Shown: positions 9,043-17,519 of the stretch, one piece after another | Layout: the number at the start of each line of letters is the position of its first letter | Position numbering within the stretch: the stretch's first letter is position 1 | Source of the DNA: Actimicrobium sp034313845 | GTDB lineage: Bacteria; Pseudomonadota; Gammaproteobacteria; Burkholderiales; Burkholderiaceae_D | Reading direction: 5' to 3' (one strand) | DNA length: 64,000 bases | Assembly (NCBI RefSeq): GCF_034313845.1 | Contig: NZ_JAVIWN010000004.1 | The notes under the pieces: model-generated | Seen by the model: only the letters and a program-made list of their open reading frames with translations | Databases searched by the model: none | Told to the model about the DNA's origin: nothing | Program-made: the position numbers and the translations under genes

Positions 9043-9627
9043 CTAACTGGATTGAAACGGTTCCGCGATCTTGGCAACCCATCGCGGGTAGTAAAGCGCG
9101 ACCGCTGCGCCATCCGTGCGCAAGGCATGACAGCGGTCGAGTTGAAATGGTTGGCTTGGCTGATCGCTGGCGGCACTGCTGCCATCGCGTGTGTCGATAA
9201 CCTCGCCGGAAAGCGCCTGGATCGCCGCGGTCGGCAGGATCTGCGCCAGTTCGGTCAGATGGGTGCAGCCGGCGGTGCCACCGAGCCGAAGTGTCAGCTG
9301 ACGGCGAAAATTGCGCATCAGATTCAGGCCGACCATCGCCTGGTAGGCGGGACTGATGGTGTCGCAATAGCCGGGATACGGCACGGCATCCGAGGCTGCT
9401 TCGACGGCGATGATATCGAGATTGACGTTGATGGTCAGGCGTAGTTTGAGATCGTGAATTGGCATGCCTGCCGGACGATCGCCGGATGCTAGCGGGACCA
9501 CGCGGGTCTTGATATCGGTAATTTGCGCTTCGATATCCCATAGCTTGTCGTCACGTGCATACGCCTCGACCTTGAGGGTACGGGTATGTTTGAGCGCGCT
9601 ACGAGAAACAGGATGAGATAGGGGCAT
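9043..9627 (-). CDS. DUF2889 family protein
   Basis: About 194 residues from the ATG at 9627; an ATG five codons upstream (9642) is equally possible and neither has a clear ribosome-binding site. The pattern R-x-x-R-T--VEAYARDDKLWDIEAQITD, MPIHDLKLRLTIN and GCTHLTELAQILPTAAIQ matches DUF2889. The function of that family is not established; members appear near meta-cleavage or metabolic genes. Conserved GCTHL could be a metal or active-site motif. It is transcribed toward sucC and may share its transcript. Confidence 0.75.
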   Translation of the reverse strand: MPLSHPVSRSALKHTRTLKVEAYARDDKLWDIEAQITDIKTRVVPLASGDRPAGMPIHDLKLRLTINVNLDIIAVEAASDAVPYPGYCDTISPAYQAMVGLNLMRNFRRQLTLRLGGTAGCTHLTELAQILPTAAIQALSGEVIDTRDGSSAASDQPSQPFQLDRCHALRTDGAAVALYYPRWVAKIAEPFQSS

Positions 9628-9828
9628 TCGGACCACTGCCATAAAAGAGCGACAACGAAAATAACTGCCGCATTTGCGTTCAGTGAAAGCAGATTCTGCG
9701 CTCACAACCGCTCATGCGGCACTGCAAAAACCGGGAAAGTGTAGCACAGCTCAATTTGCCGTTACCACCGGGTACCACGACACGAAGGATATTTTGCGTT
9801 GCACATTGTCTGTGGTGATCTCTTGCTG

Positions 9829-9922
9829 CTGGGTGCAGCTGGGTTGCAGCTGGGTTGCAGCCGGGTTGCAGCCAAATTGCTGCCGGATTGCTGCCAAATT
9901 GCTGCCAAATTGCTGCCGGATT
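9829..9922. repeat. 11-bp tandem repeat, about 8.5 units
   Basis: Units of 11 bp, read on the plus strand: CTGGGTGCAG (one base short), CTGGGTTGCAG twice, CCGGGTTGCAG, CCAAATTGCTG, CCGGATTGCTG, CCAAATTGCTG twice, then a partial CCGGATT. The first half has core GGGTTGCAG, the second half AAATTGCTG. The array starts 3 bp beyond the recX stop codon. Confidence 0.9.
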
Positions 9923-9925
9923 ATT

Positions 9926-10399
9926 TCAATCGGTGTCGTCTGGAAACCACTCATCGCTGCCACGCAGGCGCATCACCGACTCGATGGCCTTGTGCGAGAA
10001 ACCGCGTTGCTGCAAAAAACGCATCTGCTTGCCGCGCTCGCTTGCATCGGCCGCTGGCGTACCAAATTTTTTGAGCCAGACATCCCGTGCGCGCGTCAGT
10101 TCGTCGACCTGCAGACGACCTTTCAGATCGACGAGTGCATCGCCCTGGATACCATGGCTTTGCAATTCGGAAATGATACGGCTGTTGCCGTACCGGGCGG
10201 CACGGCGATGAATCAGGGATTCGGAGAAGCGGGCTTGCGACAGGAACTTGGCACTTTCGAGCCAGTCAAGAAGCGCCTCGACATCGTCGCCTTCCTGAAC
10301 GTGGCGCTGCAATTTGCGCGCCAGTTCAAGGCGACTGTGTTCACGCATCGACAGAAAGCGCAAGGCCCGCGCCTTCAGACTGACGACTGGCCTTGCCAT
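9926..10399 (-). CDS. recX: Regulatory protein RecX
   Basis: 157 residues of three-helix repeats typical of RecX: LKARALRFLSMREHSRLELARKL at the start, FLSQARFSESLIHRRAARYGNSRI in the middle, and RFLQQRGFSHKAIESVM at the end. RecX binds RecA filaments and limits their activity. The gene lies 61 bp downstream of recA in the same direction, the usual arrangement. Its stop codon abuts the 11-bp tandem array. Confidence 0.93.
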   Translation of the reverse strand: MARPVVSLKARALRFLSMREHSRLELARKLQRHVQEGDDVEALLDWLESAKFLSQARFSESLIHRRAARYGNSRIISELQSHGIQGDALVDLKGRLQVDELTRARDVWLKKFGTPAADASERGKQMRFLQQRGFSHKAIESVMRLRGSDEWFPDDTD

Positions 10400-10460
10400 C
10401 AGGCGGGCAAGACCGCTGTCAGTTCGTCAGCTATCAGTTCGTCAGCACGGGCCGCGACGT

Positions 10461-11573
10461 TCATTCGGCAACAACATCCTTGCCTTCGGCAGCGGATTTT
10501 TCGGCGGCTTTGTCGGCCGCCTTTTTCTTGGCCGGCTCGGACGACTTCATCGCGCCGAGTTCAGGCACGCCCAGCGAGACACGTACCTTGTTCTCGATTT
10601 CGCGCGCCAGTTCCGGACGCTCTTTCAGGAAGGTGCGTGCATTGTCCTTGCCCTGACCGATACGCTCGCCGTTGTAGCTGTACCAGGCACCGGCTTTTTC
10701 GACGATCTTGGCATCGGCACCCAGGTCGAGGATTTCGCCTTCACGCGATACGCCTTCGCCATACAGGATGTCAAAATGCGCTTCGCGAAATGGCGGCGCG
10801 ATCTTGTTCTTGACGACCTTGACTTTGGTCTCGTTACCGATGACTTCGTCGCCGGACTTGATCGAACCGGTGCGACGAATGTCGAGCCGTACCGACGCAT
10901 AGAATTTCAGCGCATTGCCGCCGGTGGTGGTTTCGGGATTACCGAACATGACGCCGATTTTCATGCGGATCTGGTTAATGAAAATGACCAGCGTGTTGGT
11001 GCGGTTGATCGAACCAGTGAGCTTGCGCAGTGCTTGCGACATCAATCGTGCCTGCAGGCCCGGCAGCGAGTCACCCATGTCGCCTTCGATTTCGGCGCGT
11101 GGCGTCAATGCCGCGACCGAGTCGATGACGATCAGGTCGACACCACCCGAGCGCACCAGCGCATCGGTAATCTCGAGAGCTTGTTCGCCGGTGTCCGGCT
11201 GCGAGATCAGCAACTCCGACAGGTTGATACCGAGCTTTTGCGCGTAGCCGACATCGAGTGCATGTTCGGCGTCGATGAAGGCGCAGGTACCACCGAGTTT
11301 TTGCATTTCAGCGATGGTTTGCAGCGTCAGCGTGGTCTTGCCGGACGACTCGGGACCGTAGATCTCGACCACGCGGCCACGTGGCAAGCCACCGACGCCG
11401 AGCGCGATATCGAGGCCGAGCGAACCGGTCGAGACGACCTGAACTTCTTCCACGACCGCGCCGTCAGCCATGCGCATGACCGAGCCTTTGCCGAACTGTT
11501 TTTCAATCTGGGCCAGCGCTGCCGCCAACGCCTTGCTTTTATCCGAACCGGTTACGGCTTTTTTGTCGTCCAT
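10461..11573 (-). CDS. recA: Recombinase RecA
   Basis: 370 residues. Walker A is GPESSGKTTL, Walker B is LIVIDSVAALTPRAEIEG, and the DNA-binding loops lie in LMSQALRKLTG and MIGVMFGNPETTTGG-type sequence (here KIGVMFGNPETTTGGNALKF). The C-terminus is acidic and lysine-rich (AKKKAADKAAEKSAAEG). It forms filaments on single-stranded DNA for recombination and stimulates LexA self-cleavage. A consensus LexA box lies 65-80 bp upstream of the start codon. Confidence 0.99.
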   Translation of the reverse strand: MDDKKAVTGSDKSKALAAALAQIEKQFGKGSVMRMADGAVVEEVQVVSTGSLGLDIALGVGGLPRGRVVEIYGPESSGKTTLTLQTIAEMQKLGGTCAFIDAEHALDVGYAQKLGINLSELLISQPDTGEQALEITDALVRSGGVDLIVIDSVAALTPRAEIEGDMGDSLPGLQARLMSQALRKLTGSINRTNTLVIFINQIRMKIGVMFGNPETTTGGNALKFYASVRLDIRRTGSIKSGDEVIGNETKVKVVKNKIAPPFREAHFDILYGEGVSREGEILDLGADAKIVEKAGAWYSYNGERIGQGKDNARTFLKERPELAREIENKVRVSLGVPELGAMKSSEPAKKKAADKAAEKSAAEGKDVVAE

Positions 11574-11637
11574 GAATATTCTTTCAACGTTGGAGGTGCC
11601 GACCAGATGGCGTCAGCAAAATGAATCACAACCCGCA

Positions 11638-11653
11638 CTGTATAAAAAAACAG
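11638..11653 (-). promoter_or_regulatory. LexA (SOS) box upstream of recA
   Basis: CTGTATAAAAAAACAG fits CTG-N10-CAG exactly, with an AT-only spacer. It sits upstream of recA, the classical SOS target. The E. coli-type LexA motif is known to be used by Burkholderiales. Confidence 0.85.
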
Positions 11654-11777
11654 TAGTTTATGCAAGCAGAGGTTTTTGCGAGAAATCAATGATCATGACC
11701 GAAATCGCTCATCCTGAGGACATCGTTGCTCTCAAAGGGGGTGAAGATACATGATGAAATAATTGTCTGCGCGTCCA

Positions 11778-12791
11778 ATGGTAATCTTCGCCCTGGTTGT
11801 CATGATGGGATCGTTGCATTGGCCCCTGCTCAGGCTCTTTACTTTACCGGATTCGCACCGCTCCTTGCCCTACGACACAACAACACCCATCCATCCGCAC
11901 CGCCGGCGCTCCAGCGACCGCATCGAACCTGTCGCACCGCCACGCAGAAAGCCGGCGACGACGACGGTCGGCGTCGTCATCATGCTGCTTTTGCACGCAC
12001 TGGTGCTGTGGCTCATCATTTATCACCAGAGCGACATGCCGTTGCCGGTGCAGGGGAGCCCGGAAGTCGAGACCACGCTGATGCTGATTCCGACTACGCC
12101 AAAGCGCTCCTCCCGGCCAACGCGACCGAGCGGAGCAGACGTCCCTGCCAAGCCCGTCGCCAAACCCCAACGGCCAGCGCCGCAACGACAAGCCGCAGCC
12201 CGTCCGAGCCGGCCAAGACCGGCACCGGAACCGACCATTACGCAGCAACCACTTAATCGCACCCTGCCACGGCCAGAGCCCGCACAGCCACCGGCGGAGG
12301 ACTTTTCGAGCCGGTTGGCAGCGCGCCAGCAGCAGCGCGCCGAGGCCCAATCGCAGGAACGCGAAACCCAGGCCGCACGCGGCTCGCCAGAGCAGCAGGA
12401 AAACGAGCGCGGCAAGCAGGCCGCCCTGGCCAACATTGCCTCGAGCATGAAAGCGGCCGGCATTGAAAAAGAAAGCGGTGGCGGCCTGTTCCAGTTACGC
12501 GAAGTCGGCGCACACAACGCCGAATTCCTGTTCCGTGGCTGGAAAAAAGAAGCCGGGCGCAACTGGAGTCAGGTGCTCAACGTCGAACAGGGCAGCGAGG
12601 AAGATGTGCGCATCGCCGTGGTCAAGAAAATGATCGAGATCATCCGCGAGCACACCCAGGATGATTTCACCTGGCAGTCGCAGCGTCTCGGTAAAACCGT
12701 CACGCTCAGTGCCAAGCCAGCCGATTCGGCCGGACTGCAGCAATTCCTGTTGCGCGAATTTTTCCCGAATTACAGTCCGCCGCGGCGCTAG
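11778..12791 (+). CDS. Proline-rich single-pass membrane protein, unknown function
   Basis: About 337 residues; the start is uncertain (ATG at 11778 used, TTG at 11763 possible, later starts possible). One strong transmembrane segment, VGVVIMLLLHALVLWLIIYH, lies near residue 70. A Pro/Arg/Ala-rich stretch (about residues 110-220) with glutamine-rich coiled-coil sequence (AARQQQRAEAQSQERETQ) follows, then a compact C-terminal domain (FLFRGWKKEAGRNWSQVLNVEQG...TLSAKPADSAGLQQFLLREFFPNY). The layout resembles TonB-type or other periplasm-spanning proteins, but no TonB C-terminal signature was recognised. It stands between recA and a two-component operon. Confidence 0.6.
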   Translation: MVIFALVVMMGSLHWPLLRLFTLPDSHRSLPYDTTTPIHPHRRRSSDRIEPVAPPRRKPATTTVGVVIMLLLHALVLWLIIYHQSDMPLPVQGSPEVETTLMLIPTTPKRSSRPTRPSGADVPAKPVAKPQRPAPQRQAAARPSRPRPAPEPTITQQPLNRTLPRPEPAQPPAEDFSSRLAARQQQRAEAQSQERETQAARGSPEQQENERGKQAALANIASSMKAAGIEKESGGGLFQLREVGAHNAEFLFRGWKKEAGRNWSQVLNVEQGSEEDVRIAVVKKMIEIIREHTQDDFTWQSQRLGKTVTLSAKPADSAGLQQFLLREFFPNYSPPRR

Positions 12792-12854
12792 CTCACCTTG
12801 CCCGAACCCGACGAACACAATAGACTCTCCGCATTCCAACCCGGGCCAATAACG

Positions 12855-13541
12855 ATGCGTATCCTGCTTGCCGAAGACGACAGTGTGCTGGCCGATGGCT
12901 TGACGCGTTCGCTGCGCCAGTCCGGGTATGCGACCGATTGCGTGCACAACGGGGTCGAAGCCGATCTGGCGCTGTCCACCCAGGATTTCGATTTGCTGAT
13001 CCTCGACCTCGGCCTGCCGCGCATGTCGGGGCTGGAAGTCCTGCGCAAACTGCGCGCCCGCAATTCCCATTTACCCGTGCTGATCCTGACGGCAGCCGAT
13101 TCGGTCGAGCAGCGTGTCAAGGGCCTCGACCTCGGTGCCGATGACTACATGGCCAAGCCGTTTGCACTGTCCGAACTCGAAGCACGCGTGCGCGCCCTGA
13201 CCCGCCGTGGCGTCGGCGGCGGACCGACCGTGGTGCGGCACGGACCGCTGTCCTACGATCAGGTCGGCCGCATTGCCTACCTGAGCGAGCAGATGCTGGA
13301 CCTGTCCGCGCGCGAACTCGGTCTGCTCGAAGTGCTGCTGCAACGCACTGGCCGGCTGGTATCGAAAGAGCAGCTAGTCGATCATCTGTGCGAATGGGGC
13401 GAAGAAGTCAGCAACAACGCCATCGAAGTCTACGTCCACCGCTTACGCAAGAAGATCGAGTTCGGCGGCGTGCGGATTGCGACGGTGCGCGGCCTCGGAT
13501 ATTGCCTCGAAAAATACATCGACGCGCCGGCTGTGCCCTGA
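12855..13541 (+). CDS. OmpR-family response regulator
   Basis: 228 residues from the ATG at 12855. The receiver domain has MRILLAEDDS, the phospho-acceptor Asp in LLILDLGLPRMSG, LTAADS and the Lys of MAKPF. A winged-helix DNA-binding domain follows (LSARELGLLEVLLQRTGRLVSKEQL ... VYVHRLRKKIE ... TVRGLGYCLE), with motifs here given in pieces. QseB/TctD type. It is followed 1 bp later by its sensor kinase and then by transporter genes, so it probably controls uptake of that transporter's substrate. Confidence 0.92.
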   Translation: MRILLAEDDSVLADGLTRSLRQSGYATDCVHNGVEADLALSTQDFDLLILDLGLPRMSGLEVLRKLRARNSHLPVLILTAADSVEQRVKGLDLGADDYMAKPFALSELEARVRALTRRGVGGGPTVVRHGPLSYDQVGRIAYLSEQMLDLSARELGLLEVLLQRTGRLVSKEQLVDHLCEWGEEVSNNAIEVYVHRLRKKIEFGGVRIATVRGLGYCLEKYIDAPAVP

Positions 13542-13542
13542 G

Positions 13543-15084
13543 ATGGTGACGCGGGAAATGCCTGACCCGGCGGGTCCGGCTGGCATTGACGGCACCGACG
13601 AGCCGATCCGGCGCTCGCTGTTCGGCGAAATCCTCGACTGGATGCTGGTGCCACTGCTGCTGTTATGGCCGATGAGTATCGCCATCACGTATCTGGTCGC
13701 GAAGTCGATTGCCAACCAGCCGTTTGACCACGCCCTCGACGATAGCGTGACGGTGCTGTCGCAGCAGGTGCGCGAAGTCGACGGCAAGGTGGTTGCGCTG
13801 TTGCCCGGAGTTGCACGCGATATCCTGCGGGCCGAAGAAGTCGATACCGTGTATTACCAGGTGCGCGGTATCGACGGCGAGGTCATCGATGGCGATCACG
13901 ACATGGCAGCGCCGGCCGAGGAAGACAGCGCGCCCACCAGCACGGTGCAGTTTCGCGATGAGCGCATCCACGGCAACGAAGTACGCATCGCCTATGTGCA
14001 GGTCGACTTGCGGTCGTCCCGTCTGGTCCGGGAACAGGCCAGTGACGCGGTCAGTTACGCGGTCAGCGAACCGCGCATGGCGCTGGTGCAGGTCGGCGAA
14101 ACCCTCGACAAACGGGCTCAACTGGCCAACGAAATCATCAAGGGCGTGATCCTGCCGCAATTCATTATCTTGCCGCTGGCACTGGCGCTGGTCTGGTTTG
14201 CACTGGCACGCGGCCTGGCACCGCTGGCCGAACTGCAGCAACGTATCCGCGCGCGCCGACCGGACGACCTCAGCCCGATCAATTCGGGCCAGGTGCCGGA
14301 AGAAATCTCGCCTCTGGTGCGCTCGCTCAACGACATGCTCGAACGGTTATCCAAAACCATCGATCTGCAAAAACGCTTTATTGCCGACGCCGCGCATCAG
14401 ATGAAGACGCCATTGGCCGGCATGCGCATGCAGTCCGAGCTGGCATTACGGCAGACCTCGCAAGACGAAATCCATCGCTCGCTGGAACAACTGTCGAAAA
14501 GCTCCGAAGCGGCGACCCGTCTGATCAATCAACTATTGTCGCTGGCCCATGCCGAGAACCGGTCCGAGCGAACGCGTGCTTTCGAGCCGATCGAACTGTG
14601 CGAACTGGCGCGCGACGTCGTGCAGGAATGGGTGCCGGGGGCCATCGCCAGACAGATCGATATCGGTTTCGAGCAACCGGGTCATCCGGTCATGACGAAA
14701 GGCAATGCGATGCTGTTGCGCGAACTGCTGAGCAACCTGATCGACAATGCACTGCGCTACACCCCGTCAAGCGGCAGCGTCACCATCCGCGTGCGCACTG
14801 ACGACGACAGCCAGCAGGCAATACTGGAAATCGAAGACACCGGACCCGGCATCGCGGCAACCGAACGTAGTCACGTCTTCGAGCGCTTCTACCGCATCCT
14901 CGGCAGCAACGTCGAGGGCAGCGGTCTGGGGCTGGCGATCGTGCGCGAAATCGCCTTGCAGCATGATGCCGAAGTCGATGTCTTCAGCAATCCGCACTGC
15001 CGTGATCCGAAAAGTCCGGGCAGCCTGTTTCGCGTCACGCTGCCGATGGCGGGCGCATTGTCGTTCATCGAGGATATCGGCTGA
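13543..15084 (+). CDS. Sensor histidine kinase
   Basis: 513 residues from the ATG at 13543, one base after the regulator's stop codon. TM1 is about residues 33-53 (MLVPLLLLWPMSIAITYLVA). A periplasmic domain of about 130 residues follows, then TM2 (ILPQFIILPLALALVWFAL) and a HAMP-like linker. The dimerisation/phospho-acceptor box is DAAHQMKTPLAG, and the HATPase domain has LLSNLIDNALRYTP, DTGPGIA and GSGLGLAIV. Organisation is as in QseC/TctE kinases. The periplasmic ligand is unknown; the downstream symporter suggests a small organic acid. Confidence 0.92.
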   Translation: MVTREMPDPAGPAGIDGTDEPIRRSLFGEILDWMLVPLLLLWPMSIAITYLVAKSIANQPFDHALDDSVTVLSQQVREVDGKVVALLPGVARDILRAEEVDTVYYQVRGIDGEVIDGDHDMAAPAEEDSAPTSTVQFRDERIHGNEVRIAYVQVDLRSSRLVREQASDAVSYAVSEPRMALVQVGETLDKRAQLANEIIKGVILPQFIILPLALALVWFALARGLAPLAELQQRIRARRPDDLSPINSGQVPEEISPLVRSLNDMLERLSKTIDLQKRFIADAAHQMKTPLAGMRMQSELALRQTSQDEIHRSLEQLSKSSEAATRLINQLLSLAHAENRSERTRAFEPIELCELARDVVQEWVPGAIARQIDIGFEQPGHPVMTKGNAMLLRELLSNLIDNALRYTPSSGSVTIRVRTDDDSQQAILEIEDTGPGIAATERSHVFERFYRILGSNVEGSGLGLAIVREIALQHDAEVDVFSNPHCRDPKSPGSLFRVTLPMAGALSFIEDIG

Positions 15085-15362
15085 TGCGCGAATTCCTGCC
15101 CGGCGCACCGCTCAACGCCGCCGCCCACTGGCGCCTGACCCTCCGCCTGACACTGCAATTGCTGGCCGGCTGGTTCGTCATCACGGTCACCATCATCTGG
15201 TTCGCACGCGAGCTCGATGCGCTGGTCCTGTTTGGCTGGCCACTCTCTTTTTACATGGCCGCGCAAGGCGCGACGCTGATCTATGTCGCGCTGGTCGGCG
15301 CTTACGCATGGCGCATGCGGACACTGGATCGCCGCTACGTGCCGGAGCCCGACGATGCGTGA
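15084..15362 (+). CDS. DUF4212 small subunit of sodium/solute symporter
   Basis: 92 residues with two transmembrane segments (LTLQLLAGWFVITVTIIWF and PLSFYMAAQGATLIYVALVG) and the short basic tail typical of DUF4212. This family is encoded directly before VC_2705-type sodium/solute symporters and is thought to be an accessory subunit. Its ATG shares a base with the kinase stop codon and its 3' end overlaps the symporter start by 8 bp, so translation is coupled. Confidence 0.88.
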   Translation: MREFLPGAPLNAAAHWRLTLRLTLQLLAGWFVITVTIIWFARELDALVLFGWPLSFYMAAQGATLIYVALVGAYAWRMRTLDRRYVPEPDDA

Positions 15363-17394
15363 CAAGCTTTTCGCCAGCCGCCTGAAAACCTACTACGCGT
15401 GGTTTACCGTCTGCTTCGTGCTGTTCTTGCTGACCCTGGCGATCCTCGAAAAGGAAGGCATGCCGCGCATCTGGATCGGGTACCTGTTCCTGTTCGCCAC
15501 CATCGTCATGTATGCCGGCATTGGCGTGATCAGCCGCACCGCCGATGTCTCCGAGTACTACGTGGCAGGACGACGGGTACCGGCTATCTTCAATGGCATG
15601 GCAACCGCCGCCGACTGGATGTCGGCAGCCAGTTTCCTGAGTCTGGCCGGCGGGCTTTATCTGCAAGGGTTCGACGGCCTGGCCTATGTGATGGGCTGGA
15701 CTGGCGGCTTCGTGCTGGTGGCGTTGCTGGTGGCACCGTACCTGCGCAAGTTCGGCCATTACACGGTGCCCGACTATCTGGCTGCGCGATACGGCGGGGG
15801 CTACGGTAATGACATGGTGCGCACCCTGTCCGTGTTCGCCACGGTCATTGTGTCGTTCACCTATGTGGTCGCGCAGATTTATGGCGTCGGGCTGATTACC
15901 TCACGCTTTACCGGGGTCGATTTCTCGGTCGGGATTTTTCTCGGACTGGCCAGCATTCTGGTCTGCTCGTTCCTCGGTGGCATGCGCGCGGTGACGTGGA
16001 CCCAGGTCGCGCAGTACCTGATCATGCTCATTGCCTACATGATTCCGGTGGTCTGGATGTCGGTCAAGCACACCAGCGTGCCGGTGCCCCAGGTGTCGTA
16101 CGGGACGGCGCTGTCGGCCTTGAGCCAACGTGAAAAAGTCCTCAATGCCGATCCGAAGGAGCAGCAGGTGCGCGACGTGTTCCGGCAGCGTGCTGCTGAA
16201 CTCGACGTGCGTATCGCCAGGTTGCCCGCATCATGGTCGGATGGCCTGCTCGATGCCCGGCGCCAGGTCGAACAGCTCAAGCGCGACAACGCCACGCTGA
16301 TCGACATCCGCAGCGCCAGCCGTGTGCTGGCAGCGTATCCGAAGGATAGCGGCGAGGCACAGCGTCTGTGGACCGAGTCGCGCAACAATTACCTGGCCCG
16401 CGCCGCACCGATCCTGCCGCACGCGACGCCGTTCCCGGCGGCCGACGCCGCCGCGTCCGACACCAAGCGCAACAACTTCCTGGCGCTGGTGCTGTGCCTG
16501 ATGATGGGTACGGCGGCGCTGCCGCATGTGCTGGTGCGCTTCTACACGACACCCTCCGTGCATCAGGCCCGCAAGTCGGTCTTCTGGACCCTGTTTTTTA
16601 TCATGCTGCTGTACATCACGATTCCGGCGCTGGCGGTACTGGTCAAGCTCGACATCTACAGCACGCTGGTCGGTTCCGAGTTCTCCCACTTGCCCGGCTG
16701 GGTCTCGTACTGGGCCAACCTCGACAAGCTCCATCCGCTGGTAAGCATTGTCGACATCAACCACGACGGCATCGTGCAACTGGCCGAGGTGGTGCTCGAT
16801 GGCGATATCGTGGTGCTGGCCACGCCGGAAATCGCCGGCCTGCCCTACGTGATCTCGGGTCTGATCGCCGCCGGCGGGCTGGCGGCTGCCCTGTCGACCG
16901 CCGATGGCTTGCTGCTGACGATTGCCAGCGCGCTCTCGCATGACGTGTATTACAAGAAAATCGACCCGACCGCCTCGACCCAGAAACGGGTGACGATTTC
17001 CAAGCTGCTGCTGCTGGTGGTCGCCCTGGTGGCCGCCTACGTTGCCTCGCTCAAGCCCGGCAATATTTTGTCGATGGTCGGTGCGGCATTTTCGCTGGCG
17101 GCATCGATGCTGTTCCCGGCGCTGGCGCTGGGCGTCTTCTGGAAACGTGCGAACCAGCCCGGTGCGATCGCCGGCATGCTCGCCGGACTGGTGGTGTGCG
17201 TGACATACATGCTGCGCACCTATCCGGCGCTCGGCGGCTCGGTTGCGGGGCAGTGGTTTCAGATTGCACCAATATCGGCCGGCATCTTCGGCGTACCAGC
17301 CGGGTTCCTCGCGCTGATCGTGGTCAGCCTGCTGACACCGGCACCGGACCAGCACACCCTGGCGCTGATCGACCGTTTGCGAAAACCCGATTAG
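15355..17394 (+). CDS. Sodium:solute symporter, VC_2705-like
   Basis: 679 residues from the ATG at 15355. SSS-family (TC 2.A.21) membrane protein with TM segments throughout. Family sequences include YYVAGRRVPAIFNGMATAAD, MSAASFLSLAGG and the late VISGLIAAGGLAAALSTADG. Between about residues 250 and 360 there is a long soluble, coiled-coil-like insertion (from VLNADPKEQQVRDVFRQRA to NNYLARAAPILP) that ordinary ActP does not have but the DUF4212-linked subfamily does. Substrate is probably acetate or another short carboxylate; this is inferred only from the family. Last gene of the operon that begins with the response regulator. Confidence 0.88.
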   Translation: MRDKLFASRLKTYYAWFTVCFVLFLLTLAILEKEGMPRIWIGYLFLFATIVMYAGIGVISRTADVSEYYVAGRRVPAIFNGMATAADWMSAASFLSLAGGLYLQGFDGLAYVMGWTGGFVLVALLVAPYLRKFGHYTVPDYLAARYGGGYGNDMVRTLSVFATVIVSFTYVVAQIYGVGLITSRFTGVDFSVGIFLGLASILVCSFLGGMRAVTWTQVAQYLIMLIAYMIPVVWMSVKHTSVPVPQVSYGTALSALSQREKVLNADPKEQQVRDVFRQRAAELDVRIARLPASWSDGLLDARRQVEQLKRDNATLIDIRSASRVLAAYPKDSGEAQRLWTESRNNYLARAAPILPHATPFPAADAAASDTKRNNFLALVLCLMMGTAALPHVLVRFYTTPSVHQARKSVFWTLFFIMLLYITIPALAVLVKLDIYSTLVGSEFSHLPGWVSYWANLDKLHPLVSIVDINHDGIVQLAEVVLDGDIVVLATPEIAGLPYVISGLIAAGGLAAALSTADGLLLTIASALSHDVYYKKIDPTASTQKRVTISKLLLLVVALVAAYVASLKPGNILSMVGAAFSLAASMLFPALALGVFWKRANQPGAIAGMLAGLVVCVTYMLRTYPALGGSVAGQWFQIAPISAGIFGVPAGFLALIVVSLLTPAPDQHTLALIDRLRKPD

Positions 17395-17519
17395 CGACCT
17401 CAGTCACATACGCCAGCAGATCGTCGTGTCGGCTGGCACATTTCTTGATACTCTGTCACACGGCCCGCTGCACGCATTGCGTCGCAGCGTCATCAGAAAA
17501 ACTGCAATGGGACCACAGC

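Noticed and set aside
9829..9922. Possible origin or iteron array
   Set aside because: No replication gene is nearby and the units differ in two flavours; left as a tandem repeat.
10314..11624. Plus-strand 436-residue open frame
   Set aside because: Antisense to recA.
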